Positions 1 through 8,217 of a DNA stretch of 64,000 bases are shown piece after piece (position 1 is the first letter of the stretch; the number at the start of each line of letters is the position of its first letter). The translations under genes and the position numbers were made by a program. The notes under the pieces were generated by a model. It had not been told where the DNA came from. It worked only from the letters and a program-made list of their open reading frames with translations, and did no database searches. Source of the DNA: Psychrobacter immobilis (lineage in GTDB: Bacteria > Pseudomonadota > Gammaproteobacteria > Pseudomonadales > Moraxellaceae); contig CAJGZL010000001.1 of assembly GCA_904846145.1 (NCBI GenBank), forward strand, positions 1,798,001 through 1,862,000. Reading direction: 5' to 3'.

Positions 1-2
1 CG

Positions 3-191
3 CTAAGCGGCATAGATATTTTACTGCTTGTCAATCAGATTTTCCCATTTGTACAGCTGGGTGACGTGTTTTATCTGAGCACCTTTGTATTTACTGGACC
101 GCTTGCTTATCAAAAGTGGCTATTTATTGCCGTATTTTATTTGATATTTATCTATATTATCAGCTCGGCATTTTTTTTTCGTCAAACATAA
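3..191 (+). pseudogene. N-terminal membrane fragment of the frameshifted sulfatase-fold transferase
   Basis: An open frame enters from the left window edge and runs to a TAA at 189-191. It encodes about 62 hydrophobic residues that look like two or more membrane segments, the last ending ISSAFFFRQT. The downstream gene at 205 starts in another frame inside a further hydrophobic segment. Removing one T from the T9 run at 171-179 joins both frames without a stop: AFFFVKHKPAPP then continues into MELMVYLL. A multi-span N-terminus before a periplasmic catalytic domain is the normal layout of EptA- and LtaS-type enzymes. I infer one broken or phase-variable gene whose true start lies outside the window. 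Confidence 0.6.
171..179 (+). repeat. T9 homopolymer at the frameshift point
   Basis: Nine consecutive T bases lie in the last codons of the upstream membrane fragment. With nine T the frame stops 10 bases later; with eight T it continues into the catalytic ORF. Tracts of this kind are classical slipped-strand sites but also common sequencing-error sites. Confidence 0.7.
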
Positions 192-204
192 GCCTGCCCC
201 TCCC

Positions 205-1152
205 ATGGAACTGATGGTTTATCTGTTGTGCAGTATTACTATTGCTTTATTTAATATTGATAGCATCAGAAGCCAAACCTTGTTTTTTATAACACATTAT
301 AGTGAGGACTATCACAAAATCAGGGGTAGTGATGAGCTGTTAAGCCCTAATAAGTATGGTTCTGTCAGTAAGTCTATATTTGATAACATTCAAACCAATG
401 CCAATGGCGATAAAATCCTATTAATCGTCAATGAGTCTTTGGGTAAAGCCACTAATCCAGATATACAAGCGGCATTACTGGCTCCGCTTTATGAGCATCA
501 GCTGTATTATGACTATATAGAGGATGGTGCATTTAGTTTTGTAGGTCCTACCGTCAGTGGAGAGCTGCGCGAACTATGCCAAAAAAACGCTACTGTGATG
601 GATATCAGTAGGGTAGAAGATAAAGAGTTTAGCAACTGTTTGCCTGCGTTACTACGTGAGCAAGGCTATGATACGTATTCAGTGCATGGTGCAGCGGGTG
701 GCTTGTATGATCGGTTGCGTTGGTATCCCTTGATAGGCTTTAATCATGTTTTGTTTAAAAATAATTTTTTAAAAGCACGCGATTGTAAATCTTTCTCAGG
801 AAAATGTGATTATGATTTATTTGAACCTATTTCGAATATATTATTTAGTGAAGAAAAGGTTTTGCTATATTGGTTGACACTAAACACACATACGCCATAT
901 GATGACTATTTATTCGTTGACGGTTTCGATTGTAAAAACTTTTCATTAGAAGATAAAGGTGAAGCTTGCCTTAACTTTAAACAGCAGTACCAATTTTTTT
1001 ATAGGCTATCAGAATATGTGCAAGATGACAAAATGAAAGGTGTTGAAGTTTTTATTGTAGGCGATCATGCACCTCCTATTATGTCCATAAAGGACAATTA
1101 TTCTGTATATGAAGACTTTGACGTTTCATGGGTGAAATTCAAAATTAAATAG
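205..1152 (+). CDS. Sulfatase-fold inner-membrane transferase, catalytic part (EptA/LtaS-like)
   Basis: This 315-residue frame starts with a membrane segment (LMVYLLCSITIALF). An alkaline-phosphatase/sulfatase-type domain follows. Visible landmarks are the NESLGKATN segment where the metal-binding Glu is expected, the TVSGELREL segment in the usual nucleophile region, VHGAAGGLYDRL in the middle, and GDHAPP near the C-terminus, which matches the GDH metal-binding motif. Enzymes of this fold add phosphoethanolamine or glycerophosphate to lipid A, glycans or lipids on the periplasmic face. The substrate cannot be told here. The N-terminal membrane region is in another frame upstream (3-191), so the ORF as read lacks most of its anchor. 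Either the gene is broken or switched off, or the T9 tract is misread. Confidence 0.65.
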   Translation: MELMVYLLCSITIALFNIDSIRSQTLFFITHYSEDYHKIRGSDELLSPNKYGSVSKSIFDNIQTNANGDKILLIVNESLGKATNPDIQAALLAPLYEHQLYYDYIEDGAFSFVGPTVSGELRELCQKNATVMDISRVEDKEFSNCLPALLREQGYDTYSVHGAAGGLYDRLRWYPLIGFNHVLFKNNFLKARDCKSFSGKCDYDLFEPISNILFSEEKVLLYWLTLNTHTPYDDYLFVDGFDCKNFSLEDKGEACLNFKQQYQFFYRLSEYVQDDKMKGVEVFIVGDHAPPIMSIKDNYSVYEDFDVSWVKFKIK

Positions 1153-1156
1153 CTAT

Positions 1157-1267
1157 GTAGGGTGGGTTAGCGAAGCGTAACCCGCCTTTATTCATTCAAA
1201 TATCCAATGGCAGGTTACGCCTTGACTGCATTCTCTAAGAGAACTTGACAAGTCTAACCCACCCTAC
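1157..1267. repeat. Palindromic interspersed repeat with 14-bp terminal inverted repeats
   Basis: The sequence GTAGGGTGGGTTAG at 1157-1170 returns as its exact reverse complement CTAACCCACCCTAC at 1254-1267. The left arm carries an extra short palindrome (GGGTTA..TAACCC). A sequence of this type recurs as an intergenic repeat in many bacterial genomes. It has no ORF and starts 5 bases after the stop codon of the sulfatase-fold gene, so it could also act as a transcript-end hairpin. Confidence 0.6.
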
Positions 1268-1395
1268 AAAACTAAACAGCACCCTACGAAATATCCGATA
1301 AATCTTCTTTATAAATAATCACCTCGCAACCGCCTAGCCATTCGCCAATAGTGTACACTCGCTCTATCATTAATAGCCATAGCGATAAGTAGATT

Positions 1396-2898
1396 ATGCA
1401 ACGTAAGGTACTAGGAATATGTCTAGCCATCGCGCTACTTGAGGGCTTTGCCGGTCTCGGTATCGAGATCTATGCCATTCGCATATCCGCCACTTATATT
1501 GGCTCATCTATCGCTATCACGGGTGTCATCTTAGCGATGGTACTAATCGCCATCGCGGTGGGCTACTGGTATGGTGGACGGCTGTCCAATGGTATTACTA
1601 CCCCAAGGCAAGCACTACTTAAGGCAGGGCACGTATTGTCCCTGTCCGCCATCTCCCATGCTATCGCTTGTGTCATTCAACTGCCGCTACTCGCCGCTAT
1701 GACTATGAGTACTAGCAGTCCTATCATCGCCGCTATGGGTGTGGGCTTATTATTTGGAGTAGGGTTAGCGTTTGGATCGACCGCTATTCCGCTGATTACG
1801 CAATTTTTGACCTTGAAATATCCAAATAGCACTGGCGTTGACGCAGGCAAGAACGCTGGAACAATGGTGGCAATCACCACAGTAGGCAGTGTGCTCGGCT
1901 CGACACTCACGCCGATTTTATTATTACCTTATATCGGTCTGATGAGCAGCTTAGCCTTATTTATCGTTGCTTTGTCGAGTAGTGCCTATCTATGTACTAA
2001 GCTGGCTGTGCAGCTTTACCCAGATGATTATGTTAGTCAGCTGACCCCAAAGCAAAACTATCTATTTGCTATATCCGCTATTATCATAACGGGCGGCTTC
2101 ATCTTTTTAAGTAAAGTCGATACAGGCTATCAGACTGCGACGGGCGCTTGGTTCATTAAGCAGATCATCTATGAGGATAAGCTGGCCGTTACCATCACCG
2201 ATAAGCCTGGGCAGTCTACCAGTAGCTGCTGGATATACCTCACCAAACAGAACTGTCATTGGTATGGCAAGATTACCGTAGCAGCTATCGAGCAAACGAC
2301 GCCTAAGACTCTACTATTTTTGGGCGGGGCAGGGATGGGTACGCCAAGTGAAGTGGCACACCATAATCCTGAGATGGCGCTGACCGTCGTCGATATCGAC
2401 AAGGACTTACCTGATATTGTTGAGGCGCACTTTTTAAAAGCGCCGATAGCGCCAAATATTGAATTTATAGGAGATGATGCGCGTGGCTATTTGACCCGCA
2501 ACGCGCAAGCTCGTTATGACTTTATGCTGATCGATGCTTTTCAAGGGCGCTATGTGGCAGGTAACTTATATACTCTACAAGCGCTCAGACAGTTTCAACA
2601 AAATAGTAAATACATCATGGCCAATATGATCGGTAAGACGCTCAAAGATCATGGCTATACGCAGACGATACTAAAAAATTGGCACGAAGTCTTTGGCGAC
2701 TCAGCCTATATCGTTACCAAAAACGACATTACTAGAAATAACAGCAATAATTTGCAAAATATTATGCTCTGTAATTTCGCTTGTCCTGATAGCCAAAAGT
2801 TATCTCAAGCTGCGTTCTTTAATAAAAATCAACCCGTGCATACCGATGACTTGCCAAGATTGGATAGATATTATTATCGGGATATTGAGCGTTTGTAG
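1396..2898 (+). CDS. Membrane protein fused to a spermidine-synthase-like domain
   Basis: The protein has 500 residues. The first 245 or so form about seven hydrophobic segments, the first of them EGFAGLGIEIYAIRISATYI. The second half is a Rossmann methyltransferase-type fold as in polyamine aminopropyltransferases. Visible are a glycine-rich nucleotide loop (FLGGAGMGTPSEV), an acidic residue ending the next strand (TVVDIDKDL), GDDARGYL, and YDFMLIDAFQG. Membrane-fused spermidine synthase homologues are widespread but mostly uncharacterised. The domain order is secure, while polyamine synthesis is only a family-based possibility. The gene stands alone between repeats and has a weak ribosome-binding site, so the start is reasonable but not certain. 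Confidence 0.7.
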   Translation: MQRKVLGICLAIALLEGFAGLGIEIYAIRISATYIGSSIAITGVILAMVLIAIAVGYWYGGRLSNGITTPRQALLKAGHVLSLSAISHAIACVIQLPLLAAMTMSTSSPIIAAMGVGLLFGVGLAFGSTAIPLITQFLTLKYPNSTGVDAGKNAGTMVAITTVGSVLGSTLTPILLLPYIGLMSSLALFIVALSSSAYLCTKLAVQLYPDDYVSQLTPKQNYLFAISAIIITGGFIFLSKVDTGYQTATGAWFIKQIIYEDKLAVTITDKPGQSTSSCWIYLTKQNCHWYGKITVAAIEQTTPKTLLFLGGAGMGTPSEVAHHNPEMALTVVDIDKDLPDIVEAHFLKAPIAPNIEFIGDDARGYLTRNAQARYDFMLIDAFQGRYVAGNLYTLQALRQFQQNSKYIMANMIGKTLKDHGYTQTILKNWHEVFGDSAYIVTKNDITRNNSNNLQNIMLCNFACPDSQKLSQAAFFNKNQPVHTDDLPRLDRYYYRDIERL

Positions 2899-2936
2899 GT
2901 GAATAATAATCAACACTATTTTGGAGCAATATAATC

Positions 2937-2967
2937 AAAAGCGCTGGGCTAAAGCACCAGCCTACGG
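2937..2967 (+). repeat. Short interspersed palindromic repeat, copy 1
   Basis: The core GCTGGGCTAAAGCACCAGCC, followed by TACGG, matches two further copies at 3058-3080 (inverted) and 3168-3198 (direct). Copies 1 and 3 share about 31 bases including the leading AAAAGC. The core is partly self-complementary (GGCT/AGCC). No ORF overlaps it. Confidence 0.65.
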
Positions 2968-3057
2968 CACAGCTTAGATTATTAACAGGATTTATTTCTA
3001 AGCTGACCTTTAATCGATATATTCATGTCAATTCAGGAGAAAGTCAGTTAACGTCGC

Positions 3058-3080
3058 GTAGGCTGCGGCTTTAGCCCAGC
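3058..3080 (-). repeat. Short interspersed palindromic repeat, copy 2 (inverted)
   Basis: GTAGGCTGCGGCTTTAGCCC followed by AGC is the reverse complement of the core of copies 1 and 3, with few changes. Together, copies 1 and 2 can form a long stem around a roughly 90-base loop. Confidence 0.6.
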
Positions 3081-3167
3081 AGATAGATAGGTAAAATAAC
3101 AATTTTAAATAACATAAATTAAGTTATTCAATAGATAATGAGTCATGCCTTGTTTAACGACATAAAC

Positions 3168-3198
3168 AAAAGCGCTGGGCTAAAGCGCCAGCCTACGG
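3168..3198 (+). repeat. Short interspersed palindromic repeat, copy 3
   Basis: This is nearly identical to copy 1 over about 31 bases, with GCGCCAG in place of GCACCAG. It ends 25 bases before the left inverted repeat of the IS1-family element. Confidence 0.65.
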
Positions 3199-3223
3199 TC
3201 AAACTTAGGTTATTAAAAAAATT

Positions 3224-4025
3224 GGTGGTGTTCTAAAAAGTATGCTGGCATCAGACGTAGCCATAATTGACATAGAAGAACACCAGATCGAATACCTTAA
3301 AGTGATTATCAAGCTTTTTCGAGAAGCAGCAGGTTTTTCTAACGGCTCGACGTAACCGGTGTCTCAAGCGACAGTTATTGCCTTCTATACCTACCGTGTG
3401 CTGTTTGCCAACTCGCTTATGATCTGATTTAAAAGCCGTCAAAAAGCTATCCCAGTTGTCCATACTAATAGAGTCATAGCTGACTTTGAGCTGATTTAGA
3501 CGTGCTCTTAGCTTCTTAGCCGTTCTCAAATCACGTTTGCCCCAGACATAAGCGACAATCTCATTGGTAGCACGGTCATAAGCATAAATCAGCCAGACTT
3601 TACGTTTCTTACGGTACACGTAAGTCCAGAACTCATCAACTTCTAAGCGTTCATAGTAGCTCTGCTTAGGCGCAATCTTATATACGGATGAGCCTATGGT
3701 ACTTAGCACTTTACCAATGCTAACTGAGGCTATAATAGCAATGTCTCTAATGCCACAGCCTCTCACTGTCATTAGCCGTATTTTATCTTCTATTCTAGAG
3801 TGACAGCCGTTATAAGTTAAGGCATGATCGCCAATGAACTGACGCTTGCAGGCTTTGCATTGGTAGTTTTGCTTACCATAGCTTTTTTTGCCATTTTTCT
3901 TTAAACTGGGACTGTGACAGTCGGGGCAGCTGATATCTATTTGTGTCTTCATAACCTCAAATATATCATCTTGCTTTGGCTGTCACCCTCCTTTATTACC
4001 TCAGCATACTTTCTGATACACCACC
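3224..4025 (-). mobile_element. IS1-family insertion sequence, complete, 802 bp
   Basis: The element is bounded by imperfect 23-bp inverted repeats. The left end at 3224-3246 starts GGTGGTGTTCT. The right end at 4003-4025, read inward, starts GGTGGTGTATC. About 18 of 23 positions match. It is flanked by an 8-bp direct repeat AAAAAATT (3216-3223 and 4026-4033), which fits the 8-9 bp target duplications of IS1. It carries one intact transposase gene on the minus strand. It sits between the short palindromic repeats and fdxA and breaks no recognisable gene. Confidence 0.85.
3251..3952 (-). CDS. IS1-family transposase, single-frame type
   Basis: This 233-residue protein has a zinc-finger-like N-terminus (CPDCHS..NYQCKACKRQF, four Cys at about residues 10-35). 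A helix-turn-helix (GCGIRDIAIIASVSIGKVL) follows, then the IS1-type catalytic domain with VDEFWTYV and the C-terminal GNNCRLRHRLRRAVRKT. Classical IS1 makes its transposase by a programmed frameshift between insA and insB. Here both parts are in one continuous frame, as in the single-ORF subgroup of the family. The length is normal and no internal stop is seen, so the element may be active. An AGG-rich upstream segment precedes the ATG. Confidence 0.85.
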   Translation of the reverse strand: MKTQIDISCPDCHSPSLKKNGKKSYGKQNYQCKACKRQFIGDHALTYNGCHSRIEDKIRLMTVRGCGIRDIAIIASVSIGKVLSTIGSSVYKIAPKQSYYERLEVDEFWTYVYRKKRKVWLIYAYDRATNEIVAYVWGKRDLRTAKKLRARLNQLKVSYDSISMDNWDSFLTAFKSDHKRVGKQHTVGIEGNNCRLRHRLRRAVRKTCCFSKKLDNHFKVFDLVFFYVNYGYV

Positions 4026-4111
4026 AAAAAATTTAATTTTAAAATAACCCATAACCCACAAAAAAAGCCATAGCCTATTCACAACAAAAGTAATAACGAT
4101 TACTTAAGCCA

Positions 4112-4435
4112 TTATTTCTCTAAATACTGAATTTTGCCCTCAACACCATCCCACTTTTCAGCTTCTGGCATAGGCGGTTTTAGCTCAGTGATGTTCGGCC
4201 ATGTTTGCGCCAGCTCAGCGTTTAGCTCAATGAAGATCTCTTGACCTTTTGGTACTTCATCTTCTGAGAAGATAGCATTTGCGGGACATTCAGGCTCGCA
4301 TAGGGCGCAGTCGATACACTCGTCAGGATCGATGACGAGGAGGTTTGGGCCTTCATAAAAGCAGTCCACTGGACAGACTTCCACGCAGTCGGTGTATTTG
4401 CAAAGGATGCAGTTATCTGTAACGACGAAAGTCAT
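4112..4435 (-). CDS. fdxA: 7Fe-8S ferredoxin FdxA
   Basis: The protein has 107 residues, the usual length for the Azotobacter FdI-like family, and acts as a soluble low-potential electron carrier. Cysteines at 9, 17, 21 and 25 and at 40, 43, 46 and 50 match the ligand pattern for one [3Fe-4S] and one [4Fe-4S] cluster, with an extra Cys12. The C-terminus is the acidic tail typical of this group ([14 protein letters not shown]). The gene lies 87 bases downstream of mutS on the same strand. The same mutS-fdxA order is known from Pseudomonas, so co-transcription is plausible. The IS1 element lies just beyond its 3' end. Confidence 0.93.
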   Translation of the reverse strand: MTFVVTDNCILCKYTDCVEVCPVDCFYEGPNLLVIDPDECIDCALCEPECPANAIFSEDEVPKGQEIFIELNAELAQTWPNITELKPPMPEAEKWDGVEGKIQYLEK

Positions 4436-4522
4436 GGCGTTGGCTACCTATTATTAATTTGACTAAGGACTGAATAAAATAAAACGTATTTTAGCGCTTT
4501 TACGTCATTTAAACAATTCCCT

Positions 4523-7500
4523 TTAACAACTAATGAGGTGTTTAAGCGTATAGAGCATATCATGGGCTTGTTTGGGCGTTAAACTATCAGGGTTGATGCT
4601 ATCAAGAGCTTGCTGTAGATCAAGTAATTGATCCTGTTTGGTTTTTTCAGCTCTGGTTGTTGCTTGCTTAGCGATAGTATCCGCATGATTTTGACTGCTA
4701 TTAGGATAGTTGAGCTGGCGTTTTTCGTTTATTGAATTAGTTAAGTCGCTTTTACGATTAATAGTGTCATCTAGCGCCTGAGTTGCAGTAGCATTGTTAG
4801 CCGCAACATTGGTAATCGCTACGTTATCGATGTTTAGATTATCCACCAGATAGCTTTCAGCATCTTCTAATACTTCATGCGGGATGCCTGCCATCTTAGC
4901 AACATGTAGCCCAAAGCTAGAGCTGGCGGCACCTTCACGAATTTGATGTAAAAGTAATAATTGTCCATCGACATCGCTTGCCGCCACATGGACGTTGCGT
5001 ATGCCTGTAGGCTTATTACCGTTTTTATAAGGGCTGATATTGTTATTGCCATCAGTATTGTCACAACTATAAAAGCCCCTATCAGCCAACTGCGTCAGCT
5101 CAAAGTAGTGAGTGGCAAACAAGGTCAAACAGCCAATCTCTAGTAGCTTATTGACACAAGCATGAGCAATGGCTAGCCCATCAGTCGTTGCCGTGCCGCG
5201 CCCGACTTCATCCATCAGCACTAATGATTTATTGGTCGCCTGATTGAGAATATTAGCGGTCTCTATCATCTCCACCATAAAGGTCGATTTGCCACCTGCC
5301 AAATCATCAGCTGAGCCAATACGGGTAAAGATACGATCGATATCACCGATACGGGCGCTCGCCGCTGGCACGTAGCTACCGCAATGGGCGAGTAGTACTA
5401 TCAGCGCAGTCTGGCGCATATAAGTCGATTTACCGCCCATATTCGGGCCTGTAATCAGCAGTAATCGCTCAGGATGGCTGTTTTTATCAAGACTGTTGTT
5501 ATTAAGGCTGTTGTTATCAAAACTGTAGTTATCAAGGTTACTTGCACCAGTGCCAAGCTGGCAATCATTAGCGACAAAGGCACGGGTTTGCTTAGCGGTA
5601 CTGTTTTTATTGGCTTTGCTAGTAACGAAGCTAGGGTTTAGCGCGGCTTCTACGACTAGATGGCGACCCGCTTTGATATCGATACTGGTTGGACTATTTT
5701 GACTGCTTCTACTAATGCTATTAGGAGCTTGGTTATTTGCTAATGACGGCTCATCAAAGTTAAGCTGAGTTTGCTGACGCTCGTTATTTGAGTTTAAGTT
5801 ATCTGAGCCTGCGTTGTTTAAGTTTGGGCTATCTGCGTTTTTGCTATTTACTAAGTCGTCACTCGCTATCTCATTGCCCATTATAGGTCGCTGCCAGTTA
5901 TAAGTGATAGCCAATTGTGCCCAGTTGCTGAGCACATCGATTTGGGCGATGGCAGCGCTTAGCTGTTGCAGCTGACCTAACTGGCCGCTTAAAGTAATCA
6001 ATAGCTGCTGATAGAGCTGTTTTTCGCGAGCTAGCGCTAGAGTTTGCGCACTGAGATATTCGGTCTCGACTGTCTTTAATTCATCAGTAATAAAGCGCTC
6101 GCTACTCTTAAGAGTTTGCCGACGAATAAAGTGCTCAGGGGCGTTTTGTGCCTGCATCTTTGGCAGCTCAAAATAAAAGCCGCTAACTTTATTAAAGCCA
6201 ACTTTTAGACTGGATAGTTGATGCGCTTGCCGTTCGCGCTCTAACATCTCATCAAGAGTCGCTTGGATATTATCATGCAAGTGGCTGAGGCGATCAAACT
6301 CCTCATCAAATCCTGAGGCTATCATGCCGCCATCACGGATATGCGCAGGCGGCTCGATGACGATAGAGCGCCCAATCAGCTCGGCTATTTCCTTAATAGC
6401 AGGCATTTGGGCCGGTAAATACTGCATCAACAATGGCAATAAGCCTTTTTGCTCAGAGCTTTTCTGCTCAAAGCCTTTGCTAGTGCCCATAAATAGCGTA
6501 TTCAGCTGTTCACCCAATTGTGCACTGCTGGCAATGCTATCGCAAAGCTTACGTAAGTCGCGCGGACGAGCACTCATCAGCCCAATACGGCTACTGATAC
6601 GCTCGACATCGCTAATAGCATTTAGGGTTTGACGTAGTTCAGTGACCGAGGTGTTCGGTTGATGATCGTTTGATTGACGCTCATTATTTAGTAGACTACC
6701 GATAGCATCTAAGCGCTGATCAATAAGACTGTGTTGGCGCAAAGGTCGCTTCATCTGTTGTACTAGTAAGCGTCTGCCCATCGGGGTCTTGCAATGATTG
6801 ACGACTGAGATTAATGAAGTGCCATTGCTACTGACAGGCGCGAACAGTTCAAGGTTTTGTTGGCTATTGGCATCGATGATCAAATAGTCATCATCGTGCT
6901 CAACGATCAACTGATTCACTTGAGGCACATGGCGCTGCTGGGTTTGACGCGCATAATGAATAAGGGCCGCGCAGCTGGTCTGCGATAAAGGCATATCCAA
7001 TATACCTAAGCCATCGAGGCGCTGGACATCGAACTGCTGGCACAAGGTATTGGGTGCGTGATCTTTATGAAAGTCATTGGCGGCTACTTCGATTATCGGA
7101 CAGTCAAGCGTACTACGTAACCATAGCAGCCAGTCCTCACCAATAGTATCATTGAGTGCTTCGCTTACGATGCACTCACTAGGGGCAAAGCGCGCCAATA
7201 CCGTCAGCATTTGTATTTGCAACTCATCACTACTAGTAGCGCTTAGCTCTTGAGTGGTCAGCGTGCCAGCTGCCAAATCGAGCTGACTGATAGCCGCTTG
7301 TAACGGTTGTTCTTTACTAGCATTTTTATTAGCATCTTTACTGACACCTTTTTTCATAGCTGCTATGTCAATAGCGACGACTGTCGGGGTCGATCCTTCG
7401 CTAATAAGGGCATCATCAGTGATCGTCCCTGCGGTCAGGGTTTTGACCACTTCGCGGCGCATAATCGTAGCCGCTTTGGCCTTGCCACCTTTGGATGAGG

Positions 7501-7933
7501 TGTTAATATTATCGGCAGTATCTTTTTTACTTTTTGCGCCCATAGTAGGGAGTTGACTGGTGGTGGACTCATCGATTTGCTCGCAGACGACTACGGTCTG
7601 CCCAGCAGCAATAAGTCTTGCCATATAGCTGTCGGCGGCATGAAACGGCACACCTGCCATCGCGATAGTATTACCTGCTTTATCGGTACCACGACGGGTC
7701 AAAGTGATATCTAATATCTGCGCGGCGCGTTTGGCATCGTCAAAAAACAGCTCATAAAAATCGCCCATCCGATACAGCAGCAGTGCCTGTGGATAGTTCA
7801 CTTTCATCGTCAAATACTGCACCATCATTGGCGTATGATCGTCCAAATCGTAGACTGCATCACCGATTGTGAGTACTTTAGAGGTGGGGCTATTGGATGA
7901 GTGCTGATTTTGAGTAGCAGGTTTCACGGGCAT
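4523..7933 (-). CDS. mutS: DNA mismatch repair ATPase MutS, enlarged
   Basis: MutS binds mismatches and starts methyl-directed repair with MutL. The mismatch-reading motif GDFYE is at residues 57-61 (Phe59 and Glu61). The Walker A motif GPNMGGKST is at 829-837 and the Walker B/signature is [12 protein letters not shown]. The protein has 1136 residues against roughly 850-860 for most MutS. The excess is Asn/Ser-rich inserts: about 123-155 in the N-terminal part, about 690-755 and 780-825 just before the ATPase, and a long segment near the C-terminus. All core motifs are kept, so I expect a working enzyme. The pre-ATPase insert is partly coded by a 15-bp tandem repeat. fdxA follows on the same strand. 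Confidence 0.95.
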   Translation of the reverse strand: MPVKPATQNQHSSNSPTSKVLTIGDAVYDLDDHTPMMVQYLTMKVNYPQALLLYRMGDFYELFFDDAKRAAQILDITLTRRGTDKAGNTIAMAGVPFHAADSYMARLIAAGQTVVVCEQIDESTTSQLPTMGAKSKKDTADNINTSSKGGKAKAATIMRREVVKTLTAGTITDDALISEGSTPTVVAIDIAAMKKGVSKDANKNASKEQPLQAAISQLDLAAGTLTTQELSATSSDELQIQMLTVLARFAPSECIVSEALNDTIGEDWLLWLRSTLDCPIIEVAANDFHKDHAPNTLCQQFDVQRLDGLGILDMPLSQTSCAALIHYARQTQQRHVPQVNQLIVEHDDDYLIIDANSQQNLELFAPVSSNGTSLISVVNHCKTPMGRRLLVQQMKRPLRQHSLIDQRLDAIGSLLNNERQSNDHQPNTSVTELRQTLNAISDVERISSRIGLMSARPRDLRKLCDSIASSAQLGEQLNTLFMGTSKGFEQKSSEQKGLLPLLMQYLPAQMPAIKEIAELIGRSIVIEPPAHIRDGGMIASGFDEEFDRLSHLHDNIQATLDEMLERERQAHQLSSLKVGFNKVSGFYFELPKMQAQNAPEHFIRRQTLKSSERFITDELKTVETEYLSAQTLALAREKQLYQQLLITLSGQLGQLQQLSAAIAQIDVLSNWAQLAITYNWQRPIMGNEIASDDLVNSKNADSPNLNNAGSDNLNSNNERQQTQLNFDEPSLANNQAPNSISRSSQNSPTSIDIKAGRHLVVEAALNPSFVTSKANKNSTAKQTRAFVANDCQLGTGASNLDNYSFDNNSLNNNSLDKNSHPERLLLITGPNMGGKSTYMRQTALIVLLAHCGSYVPAASARIGDIDRIFTRIGSADDLAGGKSTFMVEMIETANILNQATNKSLVLMDEVGRGTATTDGLAIAHACVNKLLEIGCLTLFATHYFELTQLADRGFYSCDNTDGNNNISPYKNGNKPTGIRNVHVAASDVDGQLLLLHQIREGAASSSFGLHVAKMAGIPHEVLEDAESYLVDNLNIDNVAITNVAANNATATQALDDTINRKSDLTNSINEKRQLNYPNSSQNHADTIAKQATTRAEKTKQDQLLDLQQALDSINPDSLTPKQAHDMLYTLKHLISC
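5487..5540 (-). repeat. 15-bp tandem repeat inside mutS
   Basis: Three and a half imperfect copies of a unit like TCAAGACTGTTGTTA begin at 5487, 5502, 5517 and 5532. On the coding strand they give pentapeptides such as NSLDN and NSLNN directly before the ATPase domain. The unit is a multiple of three, so gain or loss of copies keeps the frame. Confidence 0.75.
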
Positions 7934-8217
7934 GCAAGATCTCTTATTTGATATATTGGTGTTGCTTGATAATCGCTATTTTAACATGCCTTAGCGCATT
8001 TATATCGCAGCAAATATCTGTCTAAGGCTCTTGTATTCATCGGCATCATAACCATATATAATGTCGACATCTTTAAGTTGATACTCAGTTGTTTTTACAA
8101 CAGCCCCTAATAACAGTCGCATACGACAGACATAATAAAAGCGGGCTTGGCTTTGACTACAGCACATTAATTATTGCAAATTATTAAAAATTATCGAATA
8201 TTTTATAGGTTAAAATT

